Under the pieces are notes generated by a model. The model had not been told where the DNA came from, made no database searches, and saw only the letters and a list, made by a program, of their open reading frames with translations. From Knoxdaviesia capensis (Eukaryota > Ascomycota > Sordariomycetes > Microascales > Gondwanamycetaceae): DNA of 64,000 nucleotides. A program made the translations under genes and the position numbers. How positions within the stretch are numbered: the first letter of the stretch is position 1; every line of letters begins with the position of its first letter. This document shows positions 56,130-64,000 of the stretch, piece by piece. The stretch is taken from NCBI GenBank assembly GCA_001510575.1, contig LNGK01000008.1, forward strand, positions 3,523,541 to 3,587,540. Reading direction: 5' to 3'.

Positions 56130-58241
56130 GAGCCCATATCGTTGGCAATGTCCGCGATTGGCTCTCTCTCAGGTAGTTGAGGCGTTATGGTGTTTTCGCT
56201 CGTTTTAGTTTTCCTCGTTATGGTGCATACTGGGGATGGAAACCCTAGTGGATTCTCCCCGTCGGCGTTTCGCGGGATTCTTTTTTTCCTCCTCTCCAGT
56301 TAGAAGTTATCTCTTCCTTCGATTCAATGTACCTTTTGCTTTCATCTCTTGCATTTCACAAGCACATGTAAACTGTACCCATGTATCCCTCCATGTCTTA
56401 TAGCTTGTCATATCCCAAACGGCACCGAGCCACAGCAAGTCTTCATTCCAGGATGGTTTCCCCAAAACAATCCGCGTCTGTTTTTCTCCGCTATATCGAC
56501 TTGGTTGTTCGATCCTTGGCGCATCCAGTTAGGTCCACAATAACATTCGCTCCTCAGTCGCTCAGCCTCTTGCTCGTGATGTATTTGCGCCGTTGGACTT
56601 TGCTCATGATGATGCATTCTTCTATGGGGCGCATAGCCCAGGGACATAAAGTCCAGATACGTTTTTGGTAAAGATACATATGATGCCACTAATTTATTTT
56701 GCTGTATATTTTCTACATTCAGATTTTCCGGTTGAGATGTCTCCAATCAAGTCACCACAGAAATCTTGGCTGAGCAAACGCAGATATGAAGGATAGACTC
56801 GGCATAGCATATGCCGAGCAGATGTGTTTGATTTCAAAATCTACTTGCATACACAGAGAGGGTGCGCTGCTCCTGCCAAAAGTGCCGAATGCAGTTTTGT
56901 TTAGATACTTAGTGCATCGAAAATTCCATATGGAGGGAACATGCAAGGTGCAGAGGGGAGTGTGAAGAAGCAGGAACCGTGCTGTTAATGCGCGCTCCTG
57001 TCAGTCAAAAATTCCATTATTGTGCCTACTTGCTCGATCTCAGGCACAACATTATGCAGGGCAAATTTTATGCAGTTACACGGTGTAGTGCAGTAACCGA
57101 TTGGGTGTGACAAGGGGAAGGAACGAATTGCCTTGACACTTTCCTCAATATTCAGATCATGCCCTCAGAGCGACCCCTCAAAAGCTCACATATCATGGCG
57201 TTTTCCTCCTTTCTTCTCCTTTCTTCCTTGTGTGCGACCAGCTGGAGATCTTCTTCTCTTGAGATCACCAAGCCGTGTGTTATGTTACCTTTTTTGCTGC
57301 TCAGTTTCAAGATCCCCCGTTATCGGAAAACCAGCGAGATCTGTTTGCTGGAGATACGCTGCTTATCTCCTTGAACTTGGCCAATTTCCCGCGAATACAT
57401 AACGTGCGGTGGTATGTCCCAGTGGTGTGTTATGTTGATTCCCGTGTTCCCTTGACCACCAAGGCTATGTTGCAACGGCCATCAAACTCGTCCTGGTTAT
57501 ATTCATATTACCGCTATCATCGACTTCAGTTTCGCTGGTCGTCTCCCCTTCAGATTCTTCCCGGATTTCCCGAAGCATACCGTTCAACGTGTGGATACTC
57601 TATAAAAAAACAAACACCACCTTCTAGAAGCTCGATGGTGATGGTCTAATCAACTAACAACTTCATCAGATCTGTGGAGAACACTTTGGTGGAGATTTAC
57701 GGTGGGTCACCAGCCCCCCCCCCCCAGTCACAGGGATCTGCATCACACAGACTCTGGATGAACCCCAAATGCGAGTCACCAAGCCCACTATCGACAATAG
57801 GGGGCCCTGCTGAAGAGGCTTTAAAGGTCCACCATCCAAACTTGATACAAGAGGTAATGCGCGGATATTCATTCGTTCTTTAAAGTTTTTCACCCTTTTC
57901 CACTTTTCATGCAGCTTGAAGCGCTAGCCAGGACCGAGCTATGAGCTGTCTCTGTCTCTAAATCAAGCTATAGAATCCTCAATAACAAGACAACTCATAC
58001 ATGATACATGTGACTCCAGATTTTTTTTTTGAATTTTTTTTGGGTTGTCTTTCGCTTCTCTTCTGGTCTTGGCTCTCTGTTTTTTTTTCCTCTCTCTTTT
58101 TGTTCCATCTCTTGGCCACCTTATCTATCCACAGGACTAACTGCGATCTTTCTCTCCGGACCCTTGACTCCAAGCCTTCCACCAGGTCGCAATCTCAGTC
58201 ACCAACTAATTCGCGAATCAGTCCGCCATTTCAATCTCACC
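56130..58241. other. Intergenic region with a possible relic frame and C12 tract
   Basis: Mostly non-coding. At 57195 an ATG opens a frame with a signal-peptide-like start (MAFSSFLLLSSLCATSW), but it stops at 57374. The coding-like continuation is in another frame (57275-57649, with LFAGDTLLISLNLANFP). This might be a decayed small secreted-protein gene; I do not call it. A run of 12 C lies at 57714-57725. From 58020 the sequence is T/C-rich, as the leader of the transporter gene. Confidence 0.4.
57714..57725 (+). repeat. Poly-C homopolymer (12 C)
   Basis: Twelve consecutive C in non-coding sequence, a site prone to read-length error. Confidence 0.9.
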
Positions 58242-59959
58242 ATGGTTCTCGTTGAGGCATCGAGGCCTCTCGCCTCGAATCCTTCGTCGCCCGGCTTCAT
58301 ACCAACGCATGGGAAGCTGTTTTTAGTATGCTACAGCCCTCGGTCGATCTCTTTGAATTACCCTTGTTTGGCTAACGGTGGTGGTTTTCAACTGTACAGC
58401 TCGCTCTCCAGAACGCTGCGATGATTCAGGTACGCATCACGTCCCAATTGAAATATTCCCAACTTACTCAACCTGGAGACGTCTTGTCTGACCTTTGAAC
58501 CCGTTCATAGATCATCTATCACTCGAACCTGTTAAAAAGCGACGGCGAACTACGATACAACCCTGCGACCGCAATCGTCATCAGCGAGCTTATCAAGTTT
58601 GCCATATCATTTACCCTCTCAATTCACGATGTCTCGAGAACACTGGCTCCCTCGACTCCCGCCACAGTTATTTTTCAGCAGATTTACTCTTTGGTTTTCT
58701 CTTCTGACTTGTGGAAGCTTTCGATACCAGCGCTATTGTTCACTGTCCACAATGTTCTGCAATACTTGGCCCTGGCCCAGATGCGCCCGGTGCACTACCA
58801 AATGGCATACGAGCTGAAAGTATGTTGGGATCATTCTAAATGGGCAAAAATGGTTTTGATCCAGGATACTGGGATTATTTCTAACTCGACTTGTTCAAAC
58901 AGAACGCCAGCGCAGCTGCCGCCAATATGTTCTTTTACGGTCGCAAGATTACTCTGCGTCGCTGGTTTGTCCTTGGGACCTTGGCGCTGGGCGTTTGCTT
59001 TGTATCAATCCCCGAGTATGGCATCGAAGCTGCGGAGAGAATGCTTTTCCACGACATGTCCGACCACTGGTTTCAGAGATCCGCACATGAGCTCGGGCAG
59101 ATGGCGAATGGCGCAGGAAATGTTGCCATGGAACTCACCAAGCGTGCCTTTGACCAGGTTAACCACTCTATTCTACGTCGCTCTGCCACGTATGAGGGGA
59201 TTGCTGAAGACGATCCGGCGCCTATCCCCACCCACTATTCTCAGGGACTTGCCCTGGCTATCTTGTCTGCCGCGCTGTCAGGTTTCACCGGTGTGCACGT
59301 TGAGAAGACCCTCCGCAGCACCGTGTCCAGCTCATCGGTTTGGATTCAAAGCATGCAGGTCTCAATCTTGGCTCTCACATGCGCCACAGCCTTTAGTCTG
59401 TACGAGGGCATTTTCTTTTCCCAACCGATTTTTACTGGCTTTGATTGGACAGTATGGACTGCCGCCACTCTTCAAGCCTTAGGCGGTGTGTTTGGATCAC
59501 TGTATGCCGGTACTTCAGATGCAGCCGTGAAGAATCTTGCCATCAGCCTCAGCATTGTTCTAAGCTTTGTGGTATCGGTGGTGTTCTTCGACTTTACAGT
59601 CACCTGGGCGGTAAGTCTTTTCTTCTATCCGTCCACATCCGGTACGCTTTCTAACAACAACAAAATGTTGTCTTTCACGCGAATAGTTCATGGTTGGCGC
59701 AATCACTGTTCTAGTATCGACATACTATTACACTGTCCCCGAACTGTATACCGGAAAGCGTCCGCCCCCTGTTCATATCGCAACTCTGGAGAAGACGTCT
59801 ACGGCCCGGCTAGGGACGCCGAAGCGTCTTGGTGAGTCAAGAAACACTCTGGACCCAATGGATGACATGCGGTTGGCTGCACTGTCAACATCCCGCCCAA
59901 CGACTCCGGGTGTGGAGCGGACGCGGGTCGCTTCCAGACAACTTGATCGTGATGAGTAG
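58242..59959 (+). CDS. Nucleotide-sugar transporter (UDP-galactose transporter family)
   Basis: Five exons, 58242-58325, 58400-58429, 58511-58819, 58903-59610 and 59687-59959, 467 aa, all junctions phase 0. Exon 2 has only 30 nt (LALQNAAMIQ) and completes the first membrane helix, which continues in exon 3 as IIYHSNLL. The Nuc_sug_transp landmarks are present: ATAIVISELIKFAISF, LLFTVHNVLQYLALAQM, YQMAYELK, LSGFTGVHVEKTLR, the VWIQSMQ word, and a final TWAFMVGAITVLVSTYYY helix. About 70-80 residues between helices (after SIPEYGIEAAER) form an unusually long hydrophilic loop. The C-terminal tail is Ser/Thr/Arg-rich and cytosolic. It should exchange a UDP-sugar for UMP across the Golgi membrane; the exact sugar cannot be told. 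Confidence 0.87.
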
Positions 59960-60675
59960 GATCTCACGACAACGAATGGACGGGAGGAGATTGAAACGGG
60001 GTCCGAGCCGCAAACCCCGAATTGAGCGCGGCCGCCATCGCGGCTTAGCATTGCGCACTTGGCCTTGCGTGGTCATGATGAATACTGACGTTATCTTACG
60101 ATTCCCATTTTTGTATCTTTATATAACTTTTTTTTTTCCTATCCTGGGGTAGAATTTCCACAATCGGTGGAATGGCGTATCATAAAAGAGTCAAAGGATC
60201 AAGACGCGCGGGAATATCACCAGTCACGCCCGGCCTGAAGGCCATTTTTCGTTGCTTTTCTTTCCACATGTTTGCAGAGCATGACATCAGATTCATTTGA
60301 GGATAAGATGTTCAGCCCAGGAGCAGCCACAATGTTTCCGGTCCTGTCTCAGTCCGATCAGCCCAAGTGTGTCAGGGAAACTGTGAAGAAACAGGCATTG
60401 GGTAGCACGGAAATAAATGATGCATTATCACCTGAGATGAGACTGGCTCTCAGAATATATTCACACGAAATCAACCACGAAGACACGAGCAATTTCAGAG
60501 ATTATCAGAGTCGCTTTTGTTTGATATTTTGTGGCAGGATTTGAAAAAGGGGCGTCTATTAGGGCACCGGCAAACAGAAGACAAAAGGAAGGGTGGGATT
60601 TTGAGGGGGGGGGGAGGAGAGGAACATTAAAGCCACGGGAATGAATGTTTTGAGAGAGCTTTCTTCTGTTGGTAA
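59960..60675. other. Convergent spacer transporter / GMPPA
   Basis: No gene is seen. A run of 10 G lies at 60605-60614, in the GMPPA 3' region. Confidence 0.5.
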
Positions 60676-62228
60676 TTACATGATAACCTCGTTGGTCACA
60701 TCACGCTTCAGGTCCTTGTACGGCAGACACACGCAGTTCTGAACTCGCACCTCGTCGCCAACAACGCAGTCCTTGCCGAGAATGGTGATGCACTGCACCT
60801 TGACGCCGTTCTTGATGATGCTGGTCGAGTGGCTGTTGGCCGGGATGGGCGAGCCCTCTACGCGGGCCCAGGCGCCGACGCGCGAGCCCCAGCCGATGAT
60901 GCTGTACAGCACGCAGGCGTCGTGCTTGACCTCGGCGTCCTCCAGAACAATCGACTCCTTGATGCGGGCGCCGGCACCGACAACGGCGCGCGGGCCAATG
61001 CTGACGTTGGGGCCGAGCTTGGCCGACGGGTCGACGGTGGCCGACGGGTGGATGAAGACGGGGGCGATGATGTTAGGGCTAGGCGGGGCCAGGTCCTTGG
61101 CGCCCTGCTGCCAGGCCTTCTGCAGGTACAGGCCGCTGGCGGGCAGGGCCGAGCCGGCGGTCTTGATCTGGCGCCAGAAGTCCTTGGTCTCGTACACGAA
61201 AAACTGCTTGCTATCAGCCATGTCAGACAGGATGTCCTGCTCGAGGCGGATGACGGCCTTGTTGTTCTCGCTGTCGTCGTCGTCGTCGACAATGAAGCTG
61301 CTCTCGAGGTTGTCGGAGCTGGGGTACGACAGGAGGCGCGGGCGGTCGGAGCGGCGCTTCATGGCCGAGCGGATGCTGGGGAAGATGGCCTCGGTCGAGA
61401 AGAGGTACACGCCACAGTTGATCAGGTTGCTAATGTGGCTCTCGGGCTTCTCGACGTAGTGCAGCACACGGCGGGTGTGGGCGTCGGACACGATGCAACC
61501 AAAGTTGGAGGCGGCGTCCTCCGACACGCGCGTGCCGAGGATGACGGCCTCGGCGTCCTTATCGTCGAACAGGCGCAGCATCTCGGCGAGCGGAAACGAG
61601 CAGCACACGTCGGCGTTGAGCACGAACAGGCGGTCGGGGCGGCCCTTGAGAATGGCATCGCGGAAGTGGTACAGGCCGCCGGCGGTGCCGAGGGCCTCGT
61701 ACTCGCGCAGGTACTTGATCGACAGCGCGGGGAACTCGTGCGACGCGTCCTTGATGAAGTCGCGGAACACGTTCTCGTCGTAGTAGCCGATGATGTACAC
61801 CTCGGTGATCTGCTTGTTGGGCACCAGCGACACGGCCTTCAGGCAGTGCCAGATGATAGGGTGGCCGGCGACGTCGAAGAGCGGCTTGGGCACGTCGAGC
61901 GAGAGCGGGCGGAAGCGGGTGCCGCGCGAGGGGCCGCCGACCTGTAAAGGATAGAATTAGGTGGTTGGTTAGTCAAGGGGGAATTTGAGGTGAGATGAGG
62001 TCATTGATGAATTCTTCGGGTATCCCTTTCTGTTCGTCAGGGGACCAAGTCTCTTTTGAGGACATTGCTCGTATTGGAGGCAAGATGTCCCAAGCAGCAA
62101 ATGGAAATCCCGAAAAATGAAGGGAACATCAAAAAGAAATAAAATCATACCAGGATCACAGCCTTAGTAGTGGCGGGGCCAGGAGAAGCAGCTCCCTTAG
62201 AGCGCAGAGGAACCTGCAGCGAAGCCAT
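60676..62228 (-). CDS. Mannose-1-phosphate guanylyltransferase, GMPPA-type (regulatory) subunit
   Basis: Two exons on the minus strand, 62228-62151 and 61941-60676 (209-nt intron, phase 0), 447 aa. The nucleotidyltransferase domain begins KAVILVGGPSRGTRFRPLSL, spanning the splice site. The Gly-Gly-Pro-Ser form is typical of the alpha (GMPPA) subunit, not the catalytic beta subunit (GGxGTRLRPLT). Further landmarks are PKPLFDVAGHPIIWH, EYEALGTAGGLYHF, FVLNADVCCSFPL and the VEKPESHISNLINCGVYLF block. A left-handed beta-helix of hexapeptide repeats (VFIHPSATVDPSAKLGPNV) ends in QNCVCLPYKDLKRDVTNEVI. The beta/alpha complex makes GDP-mannose in the cytosol; the alpha subunit tunes feedback by GDP-mannose. 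The 372-codon open frame on the opposite strand is a shadow of codon bias. Confidence 0.93.
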
Positions 62229-64000
62229 GATTTTTGATTCTTTGGGTTATCGAAGCTTGAACGAAAAGTTGGTGGTGGTGGGGGGAAATAGGAGAAAGAG
62301 GGGAGACACGAAAAGAAAGCTTGAAGAGGGGGACAGAAATTCAAAGATTTCTCATAGACAAAGGCGGGGGAGAAGAAACGAAACAAGAGAGAAAACGTGG
62401 AGGAGGAGGGGAAGGAGAGAAAGATTACGAGATGAGGCCAGAATTATGTTATGTTTGGTATAGAAATGTTCATGGGGTGCAATTATCACAAGGATGCAAA
62501 ATAGGGAAGGGGCCAGAAGAAACAAAAAGAAAAAAGAAGATAGGGGAGGAGTTAATAGTAGCTTTAGATTTGGGCCCAGGGTGTCTTGTATCTGGGCCTT
62601 TACTATGTGAGCAGTAGGGCATGTAAACTGCCTGCTGGGATGTATCTATATTAACAGACTGACCCCTGGAAGGAACATCCCACAGCATTTCATGCAGTTG
62701 GCGATGTGGGTGCTGTTTAAATTTGAAGATTCCAACACGTGCGAAGCATTGGCCTTTCTGGTGGTTTTATGCTTGAGCTGCTGTCTGTCTACGGGTTTGG
62801 TGAGAAGGACGACATCGTGGGAATTACATGTAGTGTGGACAGACACGGCAGAACTTGTTGGGACAATGTGAGACATGGCTACAGCCCGTCAGTACTCCTC
62901 GTAAGGACTCGTAAGTACTCGTAAGTACTTGAGTACTCGAGAGATCGAGGGGTTTACAGCATACCAGAGAGTTGGTGCTGTTGTCAAATCCACAGCACCT
63001 ACCCCACAAACATCTTCACCGACTCTCTCTCAACTATCGAATATGGGACCAGAACCCCAAAAGTTCAAACCCTTACCCTAATCCAAATGTGATTATGGTC
63101 AACGTTCGACCTTAGTCAGCAGAGCATGTGACTTCGCGATTTGGCGGACGATGTCTGCACGGCGCGTCCTTCGCGTGAGGCGCGGTCCACCACCGGTCAA
63201 TTGGGTGTAACTTGTAGAGGATACTATATAGGCTGGTCGATGATTTCTGAACACTATGCCCATGCAGTAGTCACACTTAGAGCCCTAATTATGCTCTCCC
63301 TCTGGACTGTTCCCAGCCACTGCACACCCCTGAAGGTTTGCAAGAAAAAAGTTCAACTCCTGTGATTCTCAGTTTGGAGATGCAAAATGGTAAGGGATAC
63401 TTGGTCATGAAAATAACCTGATTTAGGAGTTACACAGCAATAACAACAAGGAGTGATCATTCAAATATAGGAGGCTACTTTCTCAGGCATAATGAGTCAG
63501 GGAAGATTTTATTTCTTCTAAAAACGACATATCCGAGAAGTATCATCAGTATCAGTATGGTCAATAAAGGTACCTCCCTATCTGCTTCTATCAATTCCTG
63601 GAGTTGAACTGGAGATACATGGCTCCTTCCCTCTACCCTCTTGCAAAACACTTCTTAGGCAGACAAGCCTCACTCTTCTTTATACTCCAGGTCTAAACCA
63701 CTTACACCTAACATTCTCTTCTTCCTCTTCTTTTTCCTTATATCTACCTACTCTCTTTTTATGATTGATGCCTCTATATACTTCTTTATATTCGTGCTTC
63801 TTCGTAGCCTCTCTAGGCCTCATATAGTGTGCTCTGTTCCTGTACTTATACCCTTCTGTCTGTTGTGAATGATACCTAGATCAGTGCTCAGGCTGATTCC
63901 AAGATCTCTACAGATCTTCAAATCTTCATGATATCTACTTCCTCTTTTCATTCCTCATAGCCATCATCCATTTTCTGTTTTCAAACCTCTCTCGGGATCC
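62229..64000. other. Right-edge intergenic region
   Basis: The first 330 bp are GA-rich on the plus strand, a pyrimidine-rich leader for the GMPPA-type gene. A small tandem repeat lies at 62896-62940. From 63500 to the end the sequence becomes AT- and TC-rich without a coding frame, possibly old, decayed sequence. Confidence 0.45.
62896..62940 (+). repeat. Short tandem repeat of CTCGTAAGTA-like units
   Basis: Three to four imperfect units of about 10 nt (CTCGTAAGGA, CTCGTAAGTA, CTCGTAAGTA, then GAGTACTCGAG) lie in non-coding sequence. Confidence 0.75.

Noticed and set aside
60829..61947. 372-codon open frame on the plus strand
   Set aside because: It lies exactly antisense to the GMPPA-type exon. 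Its Ala/Gly/Val/Asp-heavy composition is a codon-bias shadow and there is no family match.

Overview
The window is nuclear DNA of a filamentous ascomycete, most likely in the Eurotiomycetes (Aspergillus/Penicillium/Talaromyces type). This rests on short GT-AG introns (mostly 55-210 nt) with CTAAC/CTGAC-like branch sites, pyrimidine-rich leaders, a DUF3433 membrane protein, GH7, GH43 and AA9 secreted enzymes, a fungal bZIP of the RRRTQIRLAQRAYR type, and Gpi16, LUC7 and HIRA orthologues. The species cannot be fixed from sequence alone. Two runs of N (10353-10378 and 21589-21714) sit inside G or C homopolymers, so the assembly is weak at homopolymers.

Layout. 0.5-2 kb: secreted GH7 cellulase (+). 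2.2-4.5 kb: bZIP regulator (-). 7.2-10.2 kb: Ser/Thr kinase with a long disordered tail (+). 10.6-11.8 kb: LYR-type protein (-). 14.8-18.3 kb: DUF3433 surface protein with a Thr/Val stalk (+). 19.3-19.8 kb: nucleoside 2-deoxyribosyltransferase-like enzyme (+). 20.6-22.3 kb: unresolved, gapped locus (+), followed by an unusual A-poor, T/G-rich block. 24.4-25.3 kb: LUC7 (-). 29.8-31.8 kb: GPI-transamidase subunit Gpi16/PIG-T (+). 32.5-35.8 kb: intracellular GH2 beta-galactosidase (+). 36.2-37.5 kb: AA9 LPMO with an Asn-rich linker and a GPI-type tail (-). 39.3-39.9 kb: relic of a fungal coiled-coil family (-). 40.3-41.6 kb: GH43 enzyme with two homopolymer frameshifts (-). 42.4-44.9 kb: single-pass receptor-like protein with three CFEM-like modules (-). 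47.2 kb: tRNA-Thr(CGU) (-). 48.1-49.0 kb: WBP4/FBP21-like splicing protein (-), divergent from HIRA (+, 49.3-52.8 kb). 54.4-56.1 kb: divergent GT15 mannosyltransferase-like protein (+). 58.2-60.0 kb: nucleotide-sugar transporter (+). 60.7-62.2 kb: GMPPA-type mannose-1-phosphate guanylyltransferase subunit (-).

Functional themes. One theme is plant-polysaccharide and sugar use (GH7, GH2, AA9, GH43), with three of the four lying within 9 kb at 32.5-41.6 kb. A second is the secretory pathway and cell surface: GDP-mannose supply (GMPPA-like), a mannosyltransferase-like protein, a nucleotide-sugar transporter, Gpi16 for GPI attachment, an AA9 that appears to be a GPI client, and two surface proteins. 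A third is nuclear housekeeping (LUC7, WBP4-like, HIRA, bZIP). There is no sign of a biosynthetic cluster, CRISPR, phage or intact transposon. Gene models below were built by hand from reading frames and splice sites; protein families were recognised by eye, without database searches.
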